DNA of 64,000 bases, from assembly GCF_019355395.1 (NCBI RefSeq), contig NZ_CP048829.1:62001-126000 (forward strand). Reading direction: 5' to 3'. A model generated the notes under the pieces. The model saw nothing but the letters and a program-made list of their open reading frames with translations. It searched no databases and was not told the origin of the DNA. Source of the DNA: Chordicoccus furentiruminis (GTDB taxonomy: Bacteria > Bacillota > Clostridia > Lachnospirales > Lachnospiraceae). Positions 18,150 through 25,408 of the stretch are shown here, piece after piece (the stretch's first letter is position 1; every line of letters begins with the position of its first letter). The position numbers were made by a program, and so were the translations under genes.

Positions 18150-19347
18150 CCTTTTTCCGGCGCTGCAAGAACCGGAGCAGGAGAGCAGCGCCGGTCAGAA
18201 CAGCAGCGGCCAGCGAGGATCCTATGCCGAGGAAGAGGCCTGTCGGGATCAGTCCGCCCCGGGTGTTGACAAAGGAAAGCGATGTATCCGATGTGATCCC
18301 GCTCGCAAGATCCGATACACCGTCACGGCGCACCGTCAGATCCGGGTCCTCCGTCTCCTTCGCGACCTTCGGAGTGTAGTCCTCCGCGTCCTCAGCGAGC
18401 TCGTACTTCGTCCCGTACGCGATGCCGTCAACCGTGATCCGCTGTCCGTTCTGAAGATAAAATGCCTGTGTCACACAGCCCTTCTCATCCGCGGTCAGCT
18501 GTTCGGGATTGGTCTGATCCCGGTACGCCGGCTTTGTCGCGTCTGTGCGCCCGCTCTTCCGGTCCGCGCCCGAAAGATCCACATGGTAACGTGTGCCCGG
18601 CTGCGCACCGGTCATCTTCAGCGTAAAACGGAAATACTGATCCCGTGCCGCCTGGTTACCGGCCACATGCTTTGAAAAAGTCAGATTGTCCGTATCGTAC
18701 CGGTTGGTGAACCCGGCGCTTTTGTCGCCGAGCCGCCCGCCCGCATCCGACACGTCCGCCGTGCCGCCGGCTGCGCCCCGTTTCGGAGCGGGGGCCTCCG
18801 CGCCTCCGGTCGGCGCGTGCAGCACACAGGCCGCCACCTGAAGACCCTCGCCCTCGTCCGTCACGTAGACATCCGCCGTCCGGACCGTATTGATGTCATA
18901 TGTGACGCCCGGTGCAGACGGAATCTCACGGATCAGATAACGGTACACACCGGGCTCCGTATAGGTGCATCCGGAAAAATCCACGGACACCTGCTTTTTC
19001 ACAAAGCCTTCCCCTTTTGCGAGCGATACGAAATCGGAGGCGTCCGCCTGCGTCTTCACGGCATCATCCGCAGAGAAAACCGCCTCGCCGATGACCGGGC
19101 GGCCCGTCCCAGGAAGCACGGCCGTCGTGGTGTCCGTAGCCGATCTGGCTGTTCCGGGTACAACTTCGAAGCGGAAGGACAGATTCGGCGGAAAGGCTTC
19201 CCGGTCCATGACAAGATACTTGTCAAAGGAGATCACCTCTCCCCTGACGGGCGTATAGGACTGACCCGCGAAAACGGGAACGGCCGGCCTGAGTGAAAGA
19301 GCGGTCAGGACCGATACAGCGCCGACCGCCAGTCTGTTCGTATTCAT
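18136..19347 (-). CDS. Backbone pilin, Spy0128/FctA-like
   Basis: 403-residue major pilin candidate. Signal peptide (1-28), a Spy0128-type domain (about 35-217), a DUF7601-like domain (about 221-362), sorting motif LIPTG (366-370), hydrophobic segment and basic tail RRKKDEIR. Residues placed for intramolecular Lys-Asn isopeptide bonds are Lys43/Glu141/Asn215 in the first domain and Lys226/Glu319/Asn361 in the second; these are predictions from motif position (YRYLIRE, FTN, FVN). Ribosome binding site AAAGGAG. First gene of the pilus operon, transcribed from a promoter at 19538-19566 through a structured leader. Confidence 0.87.
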   Translation of the reverse strand: MNTNRLAVGAVSVLTALSLRPAVPVFAGQSYTPVRGEVISFDKYLVMDREAFPPNLSFRFEVVPGTARSATDTTTAVLPGTGRPVIGEAVFSADDAVKTQADASDFVSLAKGEGFVKKQVSVDFSGCTYTEPGVYRYLIREIPSAPGVTYDINTVRTADVYVTDEGEGLQVAACVLHAPTGGAEAPAPKRGAAGGTADVSDAGGRLGDKSAGFTNRYDTDNLTFSKHVAGNQAARDQYFRFTLKMTGAQPGTRYHVDLSGADRKSGRTDATKPAYRDQTNPEQLTADEKGCVTQAFYLQNGQRITVDGIAYGTKYELAEDAEDYTPKVAKETEDPDLTVRRDGVSDLASGITSDTSLSFVNTRGGLIPTGLFLGIGSSLAAAVLTGAALLLRFLQRRKKDEIR

Positions 19348-19531
19348 TTTTCACAGCTCCTTTCTTCATCCTCCGGGAAAAAGAGCGCAGAACGCCGGCC
19401 CTCCGGCAAAGCCGGAAGACAAAATCTCATCTGCGGTTGTCCCTTTGAGGTTTTCAGAGGGGACGAGGGCGGAAATCAGGACTCGTCCCGCGAAACAGAT
19501 TTGAAAAAAGAAAGGACCGGTTCTCTCGATG
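19348..19531 (-). promoter_or_regulatory. Long structured 5' leader of the pilus operon
   Basis: About 180 nt between the predicted start of transcription and the pilin ATG. In transcription order it holds a GGTTC/GAACC hairpin, a strong GGGACGAG/CTCGTCCC hairpin, then a compound structure. In that structure CGCAGA (19430-19435) pairs with TCTGCG (19386-19391) around a CTTCCGGC-TTT-GCCGGAGG hairpin, and it is followed by five T residues at 19378-19382. This could be a leader terminator or attenuator. I do not recognise it as a known riboswitch class. The remaining sequence up to the recombinase stop at 19647 shows nothing else. Confidence 0.4.
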
Positions 19532-19537
19532 AACCGA

Positions 19538-19566
19538 ACATTATCAGACGGCCGGACCGCCGTCAA
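19538..19566 (-). promoter_or_regulatory. Predicted promoter of the pilus operon with internal palindrome
   Basis: On the minus strand, TTGACG (19566-19561), a 17-bp spacer and TAATGT (19543-19538) preceded by an extended TG. The palindrome GACGGC-N6-GCCGTC (19547-19564) covers the spacer and part of the -35 box, a position suited to a repressor operator. Confidence 0.6.
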
Positions 19567-19646
19567 CAAAGAGAAGAGAAGTCGGATGGATCGTGCCGTA
19601 ATTCAGACGGATAGTGAAAAAACGCAGGAAAAGACAGAAATGCAGA

Positions 19647-20723
19647 TCATTCCTCCGAACGGAGATGAACAGCCGTCGCGGCCCGGCGCTTCCGGTCATC
19701 ATCCATCGCCGCGTAATGCCTTCTCGTTGTGTCAACGTTCTTGTGGCCGAGCACGTCCGCCACCAGATAGATATCCCCCGTTGCGCGGTAAAGCGCCGTG
19801 CCGTAGGTGCTCCGGAGCTTGTGCGGCGTGATCCGTTTCGTCGACGTGACCTGCGAGGCGTATTTCTCCACCAGATTCTCGACGGAGCGCACGTTCATCC
19901 GTTTTCTCTGGGTAGAGTAGAAGAGTGCGTGCTCATGTCCGGGCACGGGGACCACGTTCGCTCTCACGGGCAGATACTGCCGCAGGGCGGCCTCCACCTC
20001 CGGCCCGAAATAGACATAGGCCTCATTGCCGCCCTTGCGGAACACCTTGATCCGGTTCTCCCTGAAATCCACGTCCTCAATATCAAGGCCGACGCACTCC
20101 GAAACCCGGATGCCTGTGCCGAGCAGCAGCGTGATCAGCGCCAGATCCCTCTCCCTCGTCTTCCGGTAGTAGGCTGCGGCCTGACCGGTCAGCGTCTCGC
20201 CGCAGTGGGCAATATAGTCGAGCAGCGCGGCCACCTCGCCCTCGTCGAGACGTACGATCGCCTTCTCGTGAATTTTCGGCATATCGACCAGCTGCGTCGG
20301 GTTCGTCTCGATCATCTCATGCCGGTAGAAGAAAGTGTAGAAGCTCCTGAGCGCCGACATCTTCCGCTTGAGCCCCCGCTCCCCGTTGGTCAGCGGCCCG
20401 CGCCCCTTCGCTCCCTCCTCGTCCGTGTGGTAGAGCTTCAGATACTGCATGTATTCCACGATATCCTGAGCCGTCACCCGGTCCATGTCGTCGAGGGTGA
20501 ACTGCCGGAGATCGTACGAGCGGTACAGCGGGTTCTGCTCCTTCAGGAACTGGAAGAAGACCCGCACGTCATAGGCGTAGGCGATCCGCGTCCGTGTGGA
20601 TGTCGTCGCCTCCGCCGCGCGGAAATATTCTTTCGCAAAGGGAGGAAGCGTATCGAGCACCTCCCGAAGCCGCAGAATGTTGTCCCGGTCATTCATCTCA
20701 TGATATGTGATCCGTTTTGCCAT
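19647..20723 (-). CDS. Tyrosine recombinase, XerC/XerD-like
   Basis: 358-residue tyrosine-family site-specific recombinase. N-terminal SAM-like core-binding domain (about 30-150), C-terminal catalytic domain with the expected residues: Arg in TGIRVSE, His and Arg in HKLRST, His in GHKNVDTTRRHYA and the tyrosine nucleophile in that last segment. The start is ATG 20723, where AAAGGA is well spaced; upstream in-frame codons have no ribosome binding site. It may be the chromosomal Xer protein or a local recombinase; no dif site or cassette ends were found beside it. It is transcribed toward the pilus operon, whose own promoter lies 80 bp beyond its stop. Confidence 0.88.
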   Translation of the reverse strand: MAKRITYHEMNDRDNILRLREVLDTLPPFAKEYFRAAEATTSTRTRIAYAYDVRVFFQFLKEQNPLYRSYDLRQFTLDDMDRVTAQDIVEYMQYLKLYHTDEEGAKGRGPLTNGERGLKRKMSALRSFYTFFYRHEMIETNPTQLVDMPKIHEKAIVRLDEGEVAALLDYIAHCGETLTGQAAAYYRKTRERDLALITLLLGTGIRVSECVGLDIEDVDFRENRIKVFRKGGNEAYVYFGPEVEAALRQYLPVRANVVPVPGHEHALFYSTQRKRMNVRSVENLVEKYASQVTSTKRITPHKLRSTYGTALYRATGDIYLVADVLGHKNVDTTRRHYAAMDDDRKRRAATAVHLRSEE

Positions 20724-20799
20724 CGCCGTATTCCTTTCGTCTTTCCGTATTGTAACACAGGTTGATTTGTACGAACCGTCGAAAATAAGGCAGGCACGA

Positions 20800-20828
20800 T
20801 TGACAATTCCTGTCAGATTCACTATAGT
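20800..20828 (+). promoter_or_regulatory. Predicted sigma-A promoter of the ROK/xylulokinase unit
   Basis: Perfect TTGACA at 20800-20805, 17-bp spacer, TATAGT at 20823-20828. Just downstream, at the expected transcription start, lies the inverted repeat TAAAA-CTA-TTTTA (20837-20849), a plausible operator for autoregulation by the ROK protein. Confidence 0.75.
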
Positions 20829-20868
20829 AAGTTATGTAAAACTATTTTATCAAAGTTGCTGGGCTGCC

Positions 20869-22008
20869 ATGGAAAAATTAGTGCCGACAATTACAGAACG
20901 ACGACGCCTGACGCGCAACCGGATGTACCGCTTCATCTATGACGCCGGCCAGCCGGTCAGCAAGCAGCAGATCGCATCCGCCATGGGGTATTCCCTTCCG
21001 ACCGTTCATCAGAACATCATGGAGCTGGGAAATGCAGGCCTCATCCGGCCCGGTGAGCTGCAGAAATCGACGGGCGGACGGCCCGCGGTCGGGTATACAG
21101 TCAACGAGACCTGCCGGTATGCCATCGGAGTCTCCGTCGTGTCGGACCGGATCCGGCTTCTCCTCACCGACCTGAAACAGAACGAGCTGGATTACCGCTC
21201 ATGGGACTTTTCTTCCACGGACGGAAACGCGATCGGGCGCTTCATCGCCGGCGAGGTGGATCGGTGTCTTTCCGATCATGGCATAGACAGAAGCCTCCTT
21301 CTCGGCGTGGGAATCTCTTTCCCCGGTATTTTCAGCGAGGACGGACGGTCCATCGTCTTTTCCCCGACACTGAAGATGACGGATATTGACCTGGCCGCCC
21401 TGAAGGAACCGATTCCTTATCCCGTCTTCGCCGAAAACGACAGTACCAGCGGCGGAGCAGCCGAGTGGTGCGGGCTCCCGGCGGAAGAGAAGAAGAACGA
21501 TTTCGTCTATCTCTTTCTCGAATACGGCGTGGGCGGCGCCATTTTTATCGGCGGGAAACCGTATTGCGGGGCCAACGGCCGAAGCGCGGAATTCGGACAT
21601 ATGTGCATCGTTCCGGACGGGGCGCTCTGCAACTGCGGAAGACACGGCTGTCTGGAGGCGTACTGCAGCGCCTTCCGTATCTCAAGGGATCTCGGCATCT
21701 CGATCGAGACGTTCTTCAGTGAACTGAAGCGCGGTAACGAAGCGTACGCCGCTCTGTGGGACGACCTGCTCCGCCATCTGGCGCTTGGCATCATCAACCT
21801 GAGGATGGCATTCGACTGTGACGTCATCCTCGGCGGATGCGTCTCGATGTACATGGGTCCCTACATGGAGACGCTCCGGTCCTATGTCGCAGGACGGAGT
21901 CCCTTCGAACGGGAGGCCGGTTACATCCGGCTCGGGAAATATCCGACCAAGGCCAACATGATGGGGGTCGCGTGGCATTTCTCCCGGGCTTTCATCGATC
22001 GGATCTGA
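20869..22008 (+). CDS. ROK family transcriptional regulator, XylR-like
   Basis: 379 residues: an N-terminal winged helix-turn-helix (about 10-75) followed by a ROK sugar-binding/kinase fold with the zinc motif CNCGRHGCLE and the EFGH metal ligand. ROK regulators of this build repress sugar operons until the sugar binds. The xylulokinase directly downstream points to xylose as effector. ATG 20869 is used because it follows the promoter at 20800-20828; the ribosome binding site is weak, so low expression is expected, as is usual for a repressor. Confidence 0.88.
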   Translation: MEKLVPTITERRRLTRNRMYRFIYDAGQPVSKQQIASAMGYSLPTVHQNIMELGNAGLIRPGELQKSTGGRPAVGYTVNETCRYAIGVSVVSDRIRLLLTDLKQNELDYRSWDFSSTDGNAIGRFIAGEVDRCLSDHGIDRSLLLGVGISFPGIFSEDGRSIVFSPTLKMTDIDLAALKEPIPYPVFAENDSTSGGAAEWCGLPAEEKKNDFVYLFLEYGVGGAIFIGGKPYCGANGRSAEFGHMCIVPDGALCNCGRHGCLEAYCSAFRISRDLGISIETFFSELKRGNEAYAALWDDLLRHLALGIINLRMAFDCDVILGGCVSMYMGPYMETLRSYVAGRSPFEREAGYIRLGKYPTKANMMGVAWHFSRAFIDRI

Positions 22009-22117
22009 CAGCCGCACTGGAAAAAAGGCTGGCCGATCCCGGACATTTGATCCGATGCGTTTCGGATCTCCCGGAAGGGCGGCCGGCCACAGCATTCTCA
22101 ACCAAGGAGGAAACAGC

Positions 22118-23590
22118 ATGTTGTTTATCGGAATTGACCTCGGCACCTCGGCCGTCAAGCTGCTGCTGATGGACGGAGATGGGGCGATCCGCCGGATCGT
22201 GAGCCGGGAATATCCCCTTTATTTTCCGCATCCCGGATGGTCCGAACAGAATCCGGAGGACTGGATCGCCGCGGTGGAAGACGGGATCCGTGAGCTGACG
22301 GACGGCGTCGACCGTTCCCGGATCGCGGGCATCGGCGCGGGCGGACAGATGCACGGACTCGTGGCGCTCGATCAGGAGGATCATGTGCTCCGGCCCGCGA
22401 TCCTCTGGAACGACGGCCGCACCCAGCAGGAAACCGACTATCTGAATCAGGCTGTCGGAAAGAAAAAGCTGACCGAATGGACCGGCAACATCGCCTTCGC
22501 CGGCTTCACCGCGCCCAAGCTGCTCTGGATGAAGAACCACGAGCCGGAGCTCTTCGCGAGAATCGCGAAGGTGATGCTGCCGAAGGATTACATCAACTAC
22601 CGGCTGACCGGTGTGCACTGCACCGACTACTCGGACGCGTCCGGCACACTGCTCCTCGATGTGAAGAACCGGCGCTGGTCAAAGGAGATGCTGTCCGTAT
22701 GCGGTCTCTCTGAATCCGTCATGCCCCGTCTCTTCGAGAGCTATGAGACCGTCGGCACGCTTCTCCCGGAGGCAGCGGAACGGCTCGGCATTCCGTCCGG
22801 CGTGAAGGTCGCGGCGGGCGCCGGCGACAACGCCGCCGCGGCGGTCGGCACCGGTGTCGTCGGCCGGGGCGGCTGCAACATTTCGCTCGGCACATCCGGC
22901 ACCATCTTCATCTCGAGCGACAGCTTCCGGGTGGATTCCGGGAACGCGCTGCACGCCTTCGCCCACGCCGACGGCGGCTGGCATCTGATGGGCTGCATGC
23001 TGTCGGCTGCTTCCTGCAACAAATGGTGGATGGAAGAAATTCTGAAGACAAAGGAGTATGCGAATGAGCAGTCCGGTATCAGCACGGACGCACTCGGCAC
23101 GAACCACATCTATTATCTTCCCTACCTGATGGGCGAGCGGGCGCCCCACAATGATCCCTCCGCGAGAAGCTGCTTCATCGGCATGACGATGGATTCGACG
23201 CGGGCGGACATGACGCAGGCTGTGCTGGAAGGCGTCGCCTTCGGCATCCGCGATTCCCTCGAAGCGGCCCGGGCGCTGGGAATCGACGTAAAGACCAGCA
23301 TGATCTGCGGAGGCGGTGCGAAAAGCCCGCTCTGGAAGACCATCTTCGCCAACGTTCTCGGCATTGAACTGACCGTTCCGGAAACCGAGCAGGGCCCCGG
23401 ATACGGCGGTGCGATCCTCGCCGCGGTGGCCTGCGGCGTCTATCCGACGGTGGCGGACGCCGTGCGCAGACTGCTCCGGGTGACCGATACCGTGAAACCG
23501 GATCCGGTCATCGTCCGGCGCTACGAGGAGAAATACCGGGTCTTCCATACACTTTATCCGGCGCTTAAGAATCTGTTCCCGACACTTTGA
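22118..23590 (+). CDS. xylB: Xylulokinase
   Basis: 490-residue FGGY-family carbohydrate kinase that phosphorylates D-xylulose to D-xylulose 5-phosphate for the pentose phosphate pathway. Seen: N-terminal phosphate-binding IGIDLGTSAVK, the substrate-binding region around GAGGQMHGLV, and the catalytic-aspartate segment GAGDNAAAAVGTG. The start follows an excellent AAGGAGG at 22104-22110. Neither xylose isomerase nor a xylose transporter is in this window, so the pathway must be completed elsewhere. Other FGGY substrates are possible, but MHGLV favours xylulose. Confidence 0.92.
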   Translation: MLFIGIDLGTSAVKLLLMDGDGAIRRIVSREYPLYFPHPGWSEQNPEDWIAAVEDGIRELTDGVDRSRIAGIGAGGQMHGLVALDQEDHVLRPAILWNDGRTQQETDYLNQAVGKKKLTEWTGNIAFAGFTAPKLLWMKNHEPELFARIAKVMLPKDYINYRLTGVHCTDYSDASGTLLLDVKNRRWSKEMLSVCGLSESVMPRLFESYETVGTLLPEAAERLGIPSGVKVAAGAGDNAAAAVGTGVVGRGGCNISLGTSGTIFISSDSFRVDSGNALHAFAHADGGWHLMGCMLSAASCNKWWMEEILKTKEYANEQSGISTDALGTNHIYYLPYLMGERAPHNDPSARSCFIGMTMDSTRADMTQAVLEGVAFGIRDSLEAARALGIDVKTSMICGGGAKSPLWKTIFANVLGIELTVPETEQGPGYGGAILAAVACGVYPTVADAVRRLLRVTDTVKPDPVIVRRYEEKYRVFHTLYPALKNLFPTL

Positions 23591-23608
23591 CCGACAGGAG
23601 ATCACAAG

Positions 23609-24067
23609 ATGTCATGGCTTTCCAATTTGAACCGAAACAGCGGCGGGCAGAGTGAGAACCGCCGGCAGGGCGACCCGAATCTCCGGATCGGCCTCAGCGC
23701 CGTCGTATCGGTATATATCATCTATCTCGGCATCGACCTGCTGAAGGCCGGCGCCACACGTTCAACGGACGGGATGGCCCCCTGGGTGGCGGTCGTCTTC
23801 GGAGCCGTCTTCATCGCGGCCGGCGGGTTCTACGCCTTTGTGTCAGTCCGTTCCTATCTGACTGCCCGCAAAGCCATGCAGGAGGAGGCTGAGCGCGAGC
23901 GCCGGGCCGAGTCCGAGTCCGGCCGTCAGGAGCACGCGTTCTTCGCGGAAGCGAAACGCACGGCGGAAACGGAAAAGGAAGAGGACCTTCCATCTCCGGA
24001 GACGGCCTCCGGAGGATCAGCCGTCACGGATGAGCCGTCCGCGCCGTCTGATCCGCGATCCGTCTGA
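23609..24067 (+). CDS. Small membrane protein, function unknown
   Basis: 152 residues, not recognised. Two hydrophobic segments are seen (about residues 27-47 and 55-78), then a charged alpha-helical tail rich in Glu, Arg and Ala and a disordered acidic C-terminus. It lies 18 bp after xylB, with a ribosome binding site (GGAGAT) inside the gap, and a terminator follows at 24091-24130, so it is the last gene of the xylose unit. No domain suggests a role in sugar metabolism. Confidence 0.7.
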   Translation: MSWLSNLNRNSGGQSENRRQGDPNLRIGLSAVVSVYIIYLGIDLLKAGATRSTDGMAPWVAVVFGAVFIAAGGFYAFVSVRSYLTARKAMQEEAERERRAESESGRQEHAFFAEAKRTAETEKEEDLPSPETASGGSAVTDEPSAPSDPRSV

Positions 24068-24090
24068 TTCATTTTTCCTTGTCATACAGC

Positions 24091-24133
24091 CGGCACGCCT
24101 TCATTCCCGAACCGGGAAGAGGGCGTGCCGTTT
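24091..24133 (+). terminator. Intrinsic terminator after the xylulokinase unit
   Basis: 12-bp stem (CGGCACGCCTTC pairing with GAGGGCGTGCCG, one G-T pair), 16-nt loop that can itself pair (TTCCCGAACCGGGAA), short T tail. Confidence 0.75.
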
Positions 24134-24344
24134 ATGTTCGCTGCATAATCCCGTGTCTGATCTTTCTCTTTCTCCTGTTCCCCCTTCTTGTTTACACATT
24201 GTGCGATACAACATTCATAGTCTGGCAAAAACGATCTTTTCATGTTACGATAAGAAAAAGTGTCTGTCTTCCGCTGTGTTCAGACTGTAAAATTCTGATT
24301 GTCCGCGCAGTTGTCCGAAGCAGGCACGGACAAGGAGACACGGT

Positions 24345-25064
24345 ATGAGAAACATGCACCTGACCACTTTGCTTCTCACTGCATTCGTCTGCACCGCGCT
24401 GACCGGCGCCGCCGTACGGGCCGATGATGATCGGGATCCGGAGGAAACGGTCACGGTTCAGGCCTCCGCTTCGGTCTACACTGTTCCGGACAAGGCCCGG
24501 ATCACCTTCGAGGTGACGAAAGAGGGCAGTCAGGCTGACAGCGTGCAGTCTGAGGCCAGCCAGACCGCCGCCGCTGTGACCGACGCCATTGAGGGCAGCG
24601 GAGTGGAAGAGAAGAGCATACAGACCAGCAGCTACAGTCTGGGACCGAAGTATAACGACTCCAATAAGCTCATCGGCTATACCGCTACGGTGAGCATCAC
24701 CGTCAGGGATCTGGACATCAGCGAGGCCGGCCGTCTTATCGGGACCGCCACCGGTGCCGGCGCCACCGGCGTCGACTCGGTTCAGTACTTCTGCAGCGAT
24801 TATGACGACCGCTACGAGGAAGCGCTGGCGAAGGCCGTGGCTGCCGCCGCCAAAAAGGCGCATGTGCTGGCCCATGCCGCCGGACGTAAGCCAGGGGACG
24901 TAGTCTCGGTCACGGAGGGCTATCAGGATACGTCCGCCCGCTACGAATATGCCTCCGGTGCTCAGTACGAGCTCGCCGCCGCTTCTGACAGCGCGATGAA
25001 CTTCGATCCGGGCGTGACCGAGATTGAAGCCAGTGTTACGGCCGTTTACGAACTGAAAGACTGA
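24345..25064 (+). CDS. Secreted SIMPL (DUF541) domain protein
   Basis: 239 residues with a cleavable signal peptide (cut near ADD at 26-28) and one SIMPL/DUF541 domain (about 33-237). The family is widespread in bacterial envelopes and has no agreed biochemical function. The segments ETVTVQASASVYTVPDKARI and the later ALAKAVAAAAKKAHVLA helix are characteristic. It stands alone between two intergenic regions, with no obvious operon partner. Confidence 0.88.
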   Translation: MRNMHLTTLLLTAFVCTALTGAAVRADDDRDPEETVTVQASASVYTVPDKARITFEVTKEGSQADSVQSEASQTAAAVTDAIEGSGVEEKSIQTSSYSLGPKYNDSNKLIGYTATVSITVRDLDISEAGRLIGTATGAGATGVDSVQYFCSDYDDRYEEALAKAVAAAAKKAHVLAHAAGRKPGDVVSVTEGYQDTSARYEYASGAQYELAAASDSAMNFDPGVTEIEASVTAVYELKD

Positions 25065-25071
25065 ATTTTCT

Positions 25072-25199
25072 TCCTCAGTGAGCACAGGCGGCTTTCTCTC
25101 ATCGGCGCTTTTCGTTCCGCTTCCCGGATCGGGCAGCGCCGTTCCTTTTATTTCCTCCTCAGTGAGCACAGGCGGCGTTCTCTCGTCAGCTCCTTTTCT
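25072..25199 (+). repeat. Two-copy 84-bp tandem repeat downstream of the SIMPL gene
   Basis: The 21-bp block at 25072-25092 recurs exactly at 25156-25176, and the similarity continues about 22 bp further with a few changes, giving an 84-bp period. No gene is recognised in 25065-25408. The rest of that gap is AT-rich and holds the palindrome at 25301-25315 and presumably the promoter of the adhesin. Confidence 0.7.
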
Positions 25200-25300
25200 C
25201 TTTTTTTCGTGCTTCCCCCGCTCCGATTTTTATCCTCTCCTATCATGCGTATCCGTTATTATCCCACATAATCCATCCAATTATTTGATTTGTCTGTATA

Positions 25301-25315
25301 TTTACATTATGTAAA
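25301..25315. promoter_or_regulatory. Perfect palindrome upstream of the SPKTG adhesin
   Basis: TTTACATTATGTAAA, a 7-1-7 perfect inverted repeat in the AT-rich region about 95 bp before the adhesin start. Candidate operator; no confident promoter boxes could be fixed around it. Confidence 0.4.
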
Positions 25316-25408
25316 GTTATTATAGCTTCAATATACTTCCAACTTTCTGTCAGTCATGTTAAAAATGAAGAAGTAAACAGGACCTGACAGGAAGGAGAGC
25401 ATATTGAA

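Noticed and set aside
19348-19566. c-di-GMP riboswitch in the pilus leader
   Set aside because: Several hairpins exist but the conserved class I or II core sequences were not found; kept only as an unassigned structured leader.
19614-20765. Plus-strand open frame opposite the recombinase
   Set aside because: The minus frame has the complete tyrosine recombinase catalytic set; the plus frame has none.
19348-20868. Phase-variable invertible promoter controlled by the adjacent recombinase
   Set aside because: No pair of long inverted repeats flanking the pilus promoter was visible.
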